Shown: positions 1-5,611 of the stretch, one piece after another
Numbering within the stretch: the stretch's first letter is position 1
Layout of the letters: each line of letters opens with the position of its first letter
Source of the DNA: Chloroflexota bacterium
GTDB taxonomy: Bacteria > Chloroflexota > Dehalococcoidia > Bin125
Reading direction: 5' to 3'
Assembly: GCA_027296805.1 (NCBI GenBank)
Contig: JAPUIR010000138.1
Span: 1-5,611 of the forward strand
Length of the DNA: 5,611 nucleotides
Notes under the pieces: model-generated
Database searches by the model: none
Told to the model about the DNA's origin: nothing
What the model saw: only the letters and a program-made list of their open reading frames with translations
Translations under genes and position numbers: made by a program

Positions 1-116
1 GATCCACTCCTACTAACCCCCCCAACCCAGCCCTGCCGTCTCCCCGCACGAACGTAACCGCCACGCGCCTGTAACCACGGTGCGCCCGCCTAGCCGTCTC
101 GATACCATCGATCCAA
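1..116. other. Non-coding leader upstream of priA
   Basis: No credible coding region lies in this stretch, which is C-rich and precedes the priA ATG. The word GTAACC occurs twice, at 54-59 and 71-76, which is a 17-bp period. A TACCAT at 103-108 resembles a -10 box but has no matching -35 box at the usual spacing. The bases just before the ATG (GATCCAA) contain no Shine-Dalgarno match, so translation of priA probably starts without one or from a very short leader. The priA promoter presumably lies here, but I cannot place it firmly. The end of any upstream gene lies outside the window. Confidence 0.5.
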
Positions 117-2825
117 ATGACCCAGTTCGCCGAGATCGCCGTCTACTCGGGCCGGCCCCACCGCGAAACCTTCACCTATCGAATTCCGGACGGGCTGACG
201 GTTCTTCGCGGTCACGCGGTGTTCGTGCCCTTCGGACGACGGGTGCTGCAGGGCGTCGTCCTGCGCCTCGCCGACAGCTCCGACATCGCGGACCCGCGCC
301 CGATCCACGCCTTCATCGAGGAAGAGCCGGTCATCACCCCCGCGCAAGCCGAGCTGGCCGTCTGGATGGCCGACTACTACCAGGCGCCCATTTTCAGCGC
401 CGTCGCTCTCTTCCTGGAACCGGGCTTCGAGCGCAACCCCGTCCGTCTGCTCTCCCCCGCGCCTGTGCCCGACGCGGCGCTGCTCGCCCACCTCAGCCAA
501 CGCCAGCAAGACGTACTCGACATAATCACCGGCGCAGGCCAGATCGATGCCGATCGCTTGGATGAACGGCTGCGCGGTAAGACGGGAGCGACGGTACGAG
601 CGCTGCTCGAGCGGGGTCTGGTCGAGGAGAGCTTCGCCCTGGCGCAACCGAAGCTGCGCCGACGCCTGAGCGAAATGGTGGAGTTGGCGGTCTCGCGCCA
701 GGCTGCGGAGGCGGCGATCGACGCCTGGCCACAGTCGCGACGTTCCCGTCAGGCCGACCTGCTGGAGCAACTCCGCGAAGCGCCGCTCCCGCTCGACGAG
801 GCGCGCCGCATCGCCACGCGGCCCTCCCTGGAGCGCTGGCTGGCCGCTGGGTCGCTGATCGAGGCGACCGCCCCCGGTAATGGGGCAGGCGACGATGCCC
901 ACGATGACGCTTGCGTCCGCCTTGCCATCGACCAGGATGCCGCTGCGAGCGCGATCGCGTCCTTGCGTCGGACCGCCGCCGAACGGCGCGCCGTGGCACT
1001 CCTGCGCGTCCTCCTCGACGGGCCTCGTGTGCCCTCCGCCTTGCATGCGGAGGCGGGGGCCAGCCGCAAGGACGTCGACGAACTGCTGGAGGCTGGGTTG
1101 TTGCGCCGCACGGCGACGGAAGTCGAAGCCGACCCCTTAGCGGGGTATCGCGTGGAGCGCATCTTCGCCCCTGCCCTGACCGCCGATCAGCAGCGCGCCA
1201 CGGCTGCGTTGGGCAGCGCCCTGAACAATGCCAACGCGGCCCGCATCGAGGGGCGTCTCGAGCCCGGACTCTTCCTCCTCAACGGCGTCACCGGCAGCGG
1301 CAAAACCGAGGTCTACTTGGACGCGGTCGACCACGCTCGCCAACTTGGGCTGCGCGCCATCGTGCTGGTGCCGGAGATCTCCCTGACCCCGCAGACCGTG
1401 GAGCGTTTCCTCCAGCGTTTCGACAACGTGGCCGTCTGGCATTCCGGGCTCACGCCCCAAGAGCGGCTGGCAGTCTGGCGCCGAATGCGCGCCGGGGACG
1501 TCGATGTGGTGGTCGGTTCCCGCTCCGCCCTCTTCGCGCCGTTGCCTCAGCTCGGACTGATCATCGTGGACGAGGAACACGAGTGGACCTACAAACAACA
1601 CGAGCCCCCGCCCCGTTACCTGGTGCGCGACACCGCCATCGAATACGCCAACCGCTCTGGCGCGGTCGTGGTCTTCGGCTCCGCCACGCCCGACGTGGTC
1701 ACCGCGGCCGCCGCTCGCTACGGCACGCTGCAAGAGCTCTCGCTTCCCCAGCGCGTGATGCGTGTCGACCCCGCCGACCCCGAGTCGGCCCTCCAGTCGG
1801 CGCCGCTTCCGATCGTGGATGTCGTCGACATGCGAGAGGAGCTGCGCGGGGGCAACCGCTCCATTTTCAGCGTGGAGCTAGCCTCCGCGATCGAGACTGC
1901 GCTTGAGCAGGACGAGCAGATCATTCTTTTCATGAACCGCCGTGGCAGCGCCACGATGGTCTGTCGCTCCTGCGGCGCGACGAGGCTCTGCGATCGCTGC
2001 TCCGTCCCCTTGACCTACCACGCCGCCGTGGAGGAGCTGCGCTGCCATGAGTGCGGCTCCACGGCGACCCCGGGCTCGGATTGCCCCACCTGCCACTCCC
2101 GCATGCTGCGTCCCATGGGGCTGGGCACCGAGAGCTTGGAGGTGGCGGTCCGCGAGCGCTTCCCCGCCGCGCGCACCCTCCGCTTCGATCGCGACACGGC
2201 GGGCGCCCCCGATGGCCACGCCCGCATCCTGCGTCGCTTCCGCGAGGGCGAGGCCAACGTCTTGGTCGGCACGCAGATGCTCGCCAAAGGGCACGACATC
2301 CCCAGCGTGACCCTGGTCGGGGTGGTCAACGCCGACCTCGCGCTGCGCTTGCCCGACTACACCGGCCCGGAGCGGACCTTCCAACTGCTGACTCAGGTCG
2401 CGGGTCGCGCCGCTCGCGGACCGCGCGGCGGGCGTGTCGTGATTCAGACCTACGCTCCCGACCACTACGCCATCACAGCAGCGGCCGCGCACGACTACGA
2501 GACCTTCCTGGCGCAGGAGCTCAGCGCTCGCGCCGAGCACGACTACCCCCCGTTTGGCCGCCTGGCCCGGCTGACCTATGGCGATCGCGACCGCGGGCGT
2601 GCCCGCGACGTCGCGCGTCACATGGCCGCGTCGCTGGAAGAGGATCGCGTTCGACGGGGGCTGCCCGGCGAGGTGCTCGGGCCCACGCCTGCCTACATCT
2701 ATCGGCGGCGGGACCTGTTCCGCTTCCAAGTCACCCTGCGCGCGCCCGACCCGCTGCCGCTCCTGCGCGTCATCGACTTTCCGCGCGGATGGTCAGTCGA
2801 CATCGACCCCGTCTCCCTGATCTAG
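117..2825 (+). CDS. priA: Primosomal protein N' (replication restart helicase PriA), complete
   Basis: PriA is a cytoplasmic 3'-to-5' superfamily 2 DNA helicase that recognises stalled or D-loop forks and starts reloading of the replicative helicase. The 902-residue product shows the full family architecture. An N-terminal 3'-DNA-binding domain spans about residues 1-105 (VPFGRR at 37-42). Three winged-helix-like segments follow between about 126 and 332. Walker A is GVTGSGKTE (390-398, K396) and Walker B is DEEH (485-488), followed by W490 and YKQHEPPPRY. The second helicase lobe carries RRG (608-610), GTQMLAKGHD (718-727) and motif VI QVAGRAARG (760-768). Eight zinc-binding cysteines form four CxxC pairs: 616/619, 625/628, 643/646 and 656/659. 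The C-terminal domain has YPPF and LGPTPA. It is about 170 residues longer than E. coli PriA (732), mainly before Walker A. The ATG at 117 starts exactly where the family N-terminus does, although no Shine-Dalgarno precedes it. All catalytic and zinc residues are intact. Confidence 0.97.
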   Translation: MTQFAEIAVYSGRPHRETFTYRIPDGLTVLRGHAVFVPFGRRVLQGVVLRLADSSDIADPRPIHAFIEEEPVITPAQAELAVWMADYYQAPIFSAVALFLEPGFERNPVRLLSPAPVPDAALLAHLSQRQQDVLDIITGAGQIDADRLDERLRGKTGATVRALLERGLVEESFALAQPKLRRRLSEMVELAVSRQAAEAAIDAWPQSRRSRQADLLEQLREAPLPLDEARRIATRPSLERWLAAGSLIEATAPGNGAGDDAHDDACVRLAIDQDAAASAIASLRRTAAERRAVALLRVLLDGPRVPSALHAEAGASRKDVDELLEAGLLRRTATEVEADPLAGYRVERIFAPALTADQQRATAALGSALNNANAARIEGRLEPGLFLLNGVTGSGKTEVYLDAVDHARQLGLRAIVLVPEISLTPQTVERFLQRFDNVAVWHSGLTPQERLAVWRRMRAGDVDVVVGSRSALFAPLPQLGLIIVDEEHEWTYKQHEPPPRYLVRDTAIEYANRSGAVVVFGSATPDVVTAAAARYGTLQELSLPQRVMRVDPADPESALQSAPLPIVDVVDMREELRGGNRSIFSVELASAIETALEQDEQIILFMNRRGSATMVCRSCGATRLCDRCSVPLTYHAAVEELRCHECGSTATPGSDCPTCHSRMLRPMGLGTESLEVAVRERFPAARTLRFDRDTAGAPDGHARILRRFREGEANVLVGTQMLAKGHDIPSVTLVGVVNADLALRLPDYTGPERTFQLLTQVAGRAARGPRGGRVVIQTYAPDHYAITAAAAHDYETFLAQELSARAEHDYPPFGRLARLTYGDRDRGRARDVARHMAASLEEDRVRRGLPGEVLGPTPAYIYRRRDLFRFQVTLRAPDPLPLLRVIDFPRGWSVDIDPVSLI

Positions 2826-2889
2826 CCAGCTCTGTTGTTCGGAGCGCGGGTTATCGCACTTGTCCTGCGCGCCAGCCACAATGGCGGGC

Positions 2890-2895
2890 GGAGGA
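2890..2895 (+). promoter_or_regulatory. Ribosome binding site deciding the def start
   Basis: GGAGGA lies 6 bases before the GTG at 2902. The reading frame stays open upstream, with possible starts at TTG 2860 and ATG 2881, but neither has a purine-rich site before it. The ATG would also place this Shine-Dalgarno inside the coding region. The GTG start additionally gives the N-terminus (AIRPIITLPKD) and length expected for a deformylase. Confidence 0.8.
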
Positions 2896-2901
2896 TCGAC
2901 C

Positions 2902-3396
2902 GTGGCTATTCGCCCCATCATCACGCTGCCCAAAGACGCGGACGTGCTGCGCGCCGTCGCCAGGAAGGTGAAGCGGATCGACGGGTCCATCCACTCGCTG
3001 GTCGAGGATCTGATCGATTCCATGCATGCTGCAGGCGGCGTGGGCTTAGCCGCTCCCCAGATCGGCGTCTCACTCAAGGTCATCGTGCTGGGCATCCCCG
3101 GCGTCGAGCCCCTGGCACTGATCAACCCGGAGATCGTGAAGCGTTCGGGCGGTCGCAGGATGATGGAGGGCTGCCTCAGCGTGCCGGGCTATCGCGGCGA
3201 GGTCATTCGCTCGCAGCGCGTGACCGCGAAGGCGCTTGGTCTCGATGGCAGGGCGATCCGGATCCGCGCGGAGGACGACCTCCTGGCGCAGGCGCTCGAA
3301 CACGAGATCAATCACGTCAACGGCATCGTCTACATCGATCAGGTGCGCAATCCTGACCGATTCCTGTTGCTGCGCGACCTGGAGGCCGAGGACTAG
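2902..3396 (+). CDS. def: Peptide deformylase
   Basis: This enzyme removes the N-formyl group from the initiator methionine of nascent proteins and is a cytoplasmic, metal-dependent (usually Fe2+) hydrolase acting at the ribosome exit. The 164-residue product has all three family motifs. Motif 1 is GVGLAAPQ (46-53). Motif 2 is EGCLS (89-93, metal ligand C91). Motif 3 is HEINH (134-138, metal ligands H134 and H138, catalytic E135). The length is typical of bacterial deformylases. Position 4 of HExxH is Asn where Asp is the commoner residue (HExDH); the metal ligands and catalytic Glu are unaffected. The gene follows priA after 76 bases, a very common pairing, but the usual next gene, fmt (methionyl-tRNA formyltransferase), is absent and yajC follows instead. 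GTG is chosen as start because of the well-spaced GGAGGA. A longer form from ATG 2881 would add seven glycine-rich residues and is less likely. Confidence 0.96.
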   Translation: MAIRPIITLPKDADVLRAVARKVKRIDGSIHSLVEDLIDSMHAAGGVGLAAPQIGVSLKVIVLGIPGVEPLALINPEIVKRSGGRRMMEGCLSVPGYRGEVIRSQRVTAKALGLDGRAIRIRAEDDLLAQALEHEINHVNGIVYIDQVRNPDRFLLLRDLEAED

Positions 3397-3452
3397 CGCG
3401 CTCGGCCGCGCCCGAGAACGCCCGTCGGCGGGAACCTCTGCCCGCGCGGGGT
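3397..3452. other. GC-rich def-yajC spacer with small stem-loops
   Basis: Three short inverted repeats follow one another: CTCGG/CCGAG (3401-3405 with 3412-3416, 6-base loop), CCCG/CGGG (3421-3424 with 3429-3432, 4-base loop), and the palindrome CCCGCGCGGG (3441-3450). None is followed by a run of T, so this is not a standard intrinsic terminator. Such stems arise easily by chance in DNA this GC-rich. They could slow polymerase or stabilise RNA ends, but the sequence gives no proof. Confidence 0.3.
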
Positions 3453-3475
3453 TAGACTTGCCAGCGAGCGGAGGA
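3453..3475 (+). promoter_or_regulatory. yajC ribosome binding site, with a possible -10 box just upstream
   Basis: GGAGGA at 3470-3475 is a strong Shine-Dalgarno 4 bases before the ATG at 3480 and fixes the yajC start. TAGACT at 3453-3458 matches four of six positions of a TATAAT -10 box, but I see no -35 element at 16-18 bases, so a separate yajC promoter is only a weak possibility. The ribosome binding site is the firm part of this entry. Confidence 0.6.
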
Positions 3476-3479
3476 ACAG

Positions 3480-3830
3480 ATGGCGGAAGTCCTGCTCATC
3501 ACCGGCCTCGTCCTGGGGCTCTTCTACTTCCTTTTCATCCGACCCGCCCGGCGGGAGCAGAGCCGACGGCGGCAGGATCTCAACGCACTCCGCATCGGCG
3601 ATGAGGTGCTCACTCGGGGCGGCTTGCTCGCGAAGGTGACCGCGGTGGAGACCCCCGCCGACGGTCCCATGATTCTCTCCTTGGAGCTGGCTGACGGTGT
3701 CGTCGTGCGGGCGCGCACGGAGGCGATTGCGGAGCTGCTGCAGCCCGCCCAGCTCGATGACGAGGATGACTTCGACGATGACGCGGGGGACGACCCGCCG
3801 AACGATGACGACGACGAATTGAGCGCCTAG
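3480..3830 (+). CDS. yajC: Preprotein translocase subunit YajC
   Basis: YajC is a small single-pass inner-membrane protein that associates with SecD and SecF and with the SecYEG translocon; its own contribution is minor in E. coli, where it is dispensable. The 116-residue product has one N-terminal membrane segment (about residues 4-20) ending in the family hallmark YFLFIRP (16-22). A basic stretch (RPARREQSRRR) follows, then the conserved small domain with GDEVLTRGGL (40-49). The usual length is about 85-110 residues; the excess here is a strongly acidic tail, with 15 of residues 93-113 being Asp or Glu. The ATG is fixed by a strong Shine-Dalgarno. The location immediately before secD is the classical one for this family and supports the call. 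It lies 83 bases after def and 99 bases before secD. Confidence 0.95.
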   Translation: MAEVLLITGLVLGLFYFLFIRPARREQSRRRQDLNALRIGDEVLTRGGLLAKVTAVETPADGPMILSLELADGVVVRARTEAIAELLQPAQLDDEDDFDDDAGDDPPNDDDDELSA

Positions 3831-3851
3831 AGCTCAGCCATCGCGCCCCCC

Positions 3852-3880
3852 GTGACCGGAACTGGGCCGGACCGTATGCT
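3852..3880 (+). promoter_or_regulatory. Possible sigma-70-type promoter for secD
   Basis: GTGACC (3852-3857) and TATGCT (3875-3880) each match four of six positions of the TTGACA and TATAAT consensus boxes, with an exact 17-base spacer. Transcription would begin near 3887 and leave a leader of about 40 bases before the GTG at 3930. This could let secD (and secF) be expressed apart from yajC. The match is modest and is read by eye only. The direct repeat GGGTTG at 3881-3886 and 3891-3896 lies just downstream. Confidence 0.3.
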
Positions 3881-3916
3881 GGGTTGACCCGGGTTGGCAC
3901 TGTGGGTGGTAACGGT

Positions 3917-3937
3917 ATGGCAGCTGCACGTGAGTAG
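3917..3937 (+). other. Tiny ORF overlapping the secD start (six codons)
   Basis: An ATG at 3917 opens a six-codon frame (MAAARE) that ends in TAG at 3935-3937, overlapping the proposed secD GTG at 3930 in a different frame. A GGTGG (3905-3909) sits 7 bases upstream, a better-placed Shine-Dalgarno-like site than any for the secD GTG itself. It could be a leader that couples translation into secD, a trace of a start with a one-base sequence difference, or chance. There is no protein-level evidence. Confidence 0.2.
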
Positions 3938-5611
3938 CCGTCGACATCAGATCTCGCTGGTCATCATCATCGTGGTGACCGGCTTCAGCATCTTCGTCAC
4001 CTGGCCGGGCAACCCGGACCGCTACCTGCCAGACTTTATCCCTTGGCCCTCGGGGCACGGGATCAACATCGCCGGCTTCGATCGCGACGAGTTCCGCCTG
4101 GGCTTGGACCTCGCCGGCGGGGTCTCGGTCACGCTGGAGGCTTCCGGCACAGCGGTGCAGGTGCGGCAGGGGGAGTCGCTTCTCGATCTCTCCCGCCGCT
4201 CAGACGTGATCGACACCATCAGCACCGACATCGTCTCGCTGAATCTCTCCCTCATCGATCTGGACCGCGGTGATTACGACAAGACCCTGCGAGTCGATTC
4301 CCTGCTCGTGCCGACGCCCCTGGTAGTCGGGGCCGACGACGAGCTCGGAGCGGAGACGACGGCGGTCGCCATTCGGGCGGAAGAATCGCTGCTGGAGCTG
4401 GTGGATCGCCTGGACGTCATCGGCCTTTTGGTCTCGCTCAATCCGGCGATCGAGGATCTGTCCGTCGAAGAGTATGGCCAGCCCCTGCCGGACACCGTGG
4501 ACCGCTTGGTCGTGCCGTTGGAGCTGAGCGACGAAAGCCTGACCGACGCCGTGGAGCAGGCCCGCCTCATCATCGAAGATCGGGTCAACGGCTTCGGAGT
4601 CTCCGAAGCGGAGGTCACGGTCCTCGGCGACGACCGCATCAACGCGCAGATTCCCGGCGTGACCGCCGAAGAGGCAGCCAGCCTGGTCGGATCGACCGCT
4701 TTGCTGGAGTTCCGCGAGATCGACCCCCAGCAGCAAGGGATCCCCATCCCCGTCGATGTCGTCGGCGCGCGTGCCACCGTGTTCGATGTGTTCGAGCCCA
4801 ACCTCCCCTCGGATGACGCGCGCCTAACGACCTTCGCCGCGACCGATCCCGATGAGGATGTGATCGTGGTCTTGGGCCAGCGCTGGATTCCGGCGGTCGC
4901 GCTCAACGCAGAAGGCGACGCGGTGCCCCTCACAGGGCGCTTCCTGATCGCCGACTCCATCCAGCGCAGCCTCGACCAGAGCGGGCGTCCGACTCTCCTC
5001 TTCGAACTCAACGACGAGGGCGCCTTCATCTTCGAGAGGATCACGGAGCGGCTCTCGCGCACCCAGGCGCAGCTTGGGATCTTCGTTGATGGTGAGCTGA
5101 TCAGCGCGCCCCGGGTTCAGGCGGTGATCCGGGAGAGCGGAAGCATCACGGGCCTCAGCCAGGAAGACGCGATACGGCTGCGCCGTCAGCTTCGGGCGGG
5201 CGCTTTGCCCATCAACTTCGTCGTGATTCAACAGACGGAGGTGGCCGCGACCTTGGGCGAGGATTCCGTCAGCGACACGGTCCAAGCCGGACTCGTGGCC
5301 TTCATCGCGATCATGCTCTTCATGATCGTCTACTACCGCCTTCCCGGCGTAATCGCTGCGCTGGCCCTCTTCGTCTATGCCTCCGTCGTCATGGCCACCT
5401 TCAAGCTCATCCCCATCACGCTGACGCTGGCCGGCGTGGCCGGCTTCGTCCTCTCCATGGGACTGGCCGTCGATGCGAACATTCTGATTTTCGAGCGGAT
5501 GAAAGAGGAGCTGCGGCTCGGCCGCAGCCTGCTGGGCTCCATCGACACCGGCTGGAATCGCGCCTGGCCCGCCATTCGCGACGCCAACGTCTCGACGCTG
5601 ATCACGGTGAT
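3930..5611 (+). CDS. secD: Protein translocase subunit SecD, 3' end cut by window edge
   Basis: SecD, with SecF, uses the proton gradient to help draw preproteins out of SecYEG on the outer face of the membrane. Translation gives 560 residues with no stop before the window ends. Visible parts are: first membrane helix (about 8-24); RLGLDLAGG (56-64); a long variable stretch (about 71-195); the P1 core with DRVNGFGVSE (217-226) and DRINAQIPGV (235-244); TGRFL (335-339); the FELNDEGAFIFERITE region (358-373); LRAGALPINF (421-430); LGEDSV (442-447); then helices at about 452-469, 472-491 and 494-519. The last contains GLAVDANILIFER (511-523), whose D515 matches the aspartate linked to proton-dependent function in the family. 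DANVSTLI is the last conserved block seen; about 50-60 residues, including the final two helices, should lie beyond the edge. GTG 3930 is preferred because it gives a short basic N-terminus (MSSRRHQ) before the helix. GTG 3906 in the same frame is an alternative; neither has a good Shine-Dalgarno. secF is expected next. Confidence 0.95.
   Translation, partial: MSSRRHQISLVIIIVVTGFSIFVTWPGNPDRYLPDFIPWPSGHGINIAGFDRDEFRLGLDLAGGVSVTLEASGTAVQVRQGESLLDLSRRSDVIDTISTDIVSLNLSLIDLDRGDYDKTLRVDSLLVPTPLVVGADDELGAETTAVAIRAEESLLELVDRLDVIGLLVSLNPAIEDLSVEEYGQPLPDTVDRLVVPLELSDESLTDAVEQARLIIEDRVNGFGVSEAEVTVLGDDRINAQIPGVTAEEAASLVGSTALLEFREIDPQQQGIPIPVDVVGARATVFDVFEPNLPSDDARLTTFAATDPDEDVIVVLGQRWIPAVALNAEGDAVPLTGRFLIADSIQRSLDQSGRPTLLFELNDEGAFIFERITERLSRTQAQLGIFVDGELISAPRVQAVIRESGSITGLSQEDAIRLRRQLRAGALPINFVVIQQTEVAATLGEDSVSDTVQAGLVAFIAIMLFMIVYYRLPGVIAALALFVYASVVMATFKLIPITLTLAGVAGFVLSMGLAVDANILIFERMKEELRLGRSLLGSIDTGWNRAWPAIRDANVSTLITV

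Noticed and set aside
1..4. GATC at the very start as a cloning-site edge
   Set aside because: A four-base match is too likely by chance, and no vector sequence is visible.
90..1046. Long minus-strand open frame (318 codons) opposite the 5' part of priA
   Set aside because: It is antisense to a complete, motif-verified PriA. Long antisense frames are expected in GC-rich DNA, and its translation is low-complexity G/R/A with no recognised domain.
911..1906. 331-codon plus-strand frame inside priA
   Set aside because: It is Arg/Pro/Ala-rich, typical of an out-of-frame reading of GC-rich codons, and overlaps the Walker A and DEEH region of PriA.
1878..2729. 283-codon minus-strand frame opposite the PriA helicase C-terminal half
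   Set aside because: It is antisense to conserved zinc-binding and motif VI coding sequence and has no recognisable motif of its own.
2051..2971. 306-codon plus-strand frame overlapping the priA end and def start
   Set aside because: It runs out of frame through both verified genes with Arg/Pro/His-rich composition and has no start signal.
3401..3450. Intrinsic terminator between def and yajC
   Set aside because: Short stem-loops are present, but there is no T-run after any of them, and the following genes keep the same orientation and close spacing.
3881..3890. GGGTTGACCC as a hairpin or operator
   Set aside because: The loop would be only two bases, and the inverted repeat of four pairs is too short to support a site in this GC-rich context.
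4200..5062. Minus-strand frames of 178 and 262 codons opposite secD
   Set aside because: The opposite strand encodes a continuous SecD with conserved P1 motifs, so these are shadows.

Overview
This is a GC-rich (about two thirds G+C by eye) bacterial chromosome segment. It carries four co-directional genes on the + strand: priA (primosomal replication-restart helicase), def (peptide deformylase), yajC and secD (accessory subunits of the Sec translocase). The first three are complete. secD runs off the right edge after 560 codons. The housekeeping content, the B. subtilis-like enlarged PriA, and the direct joining of priA-def to yajC-secD suggest an uncultured or marine-type Chloroflexota (Dehalococcoidia/SAR202-like). 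That placement is inference from memory of protein style and gene order, not from a search.

Layout: 1-116 is a non-coding leader with no recognised gene. priA occupies 117-2825. A 76-nt gap then leads to def (2902-3396, GTG start with a strong Shine-Dalgarno). An 83-nt gap with small GC-rich stem-loops leads to yajC (3480-3830, also with a strong Shine-Dalgarno). A 99-nt gap containing a possible sigma-70-type promoter leads to secD (from 3930, GTG start, no good Shine-Dalgarno). No gap exceeds 300 bases. No tRNA, rRNA, CRISPR array, insertion sequence or att site was seen.

Functionally, PriA reloads the replisome at stalled forks and Def removes the formyl group from new polypeptides at the ribosome exit. 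SecD (with SecF, expected just downstream) and YajC assist proton-driven late steps of protein export through SecYEG. Def and the Sec genes share the theme of nascent-protein maturation and export. priA-def is a common bacterial neighbourhood that usually continues to fmt, which is not here.

I found no convincing undescribed system. The points worth checking are modest: three consecutive winged-helix-like segments in PriA, a long region before the conserved P1 core of SecD, a strongly acidic YajC tail, an uncertain secD start overlapped by a tiny ORF, and an excess of CGATCG/GCGATCGC words, mostly in priA.
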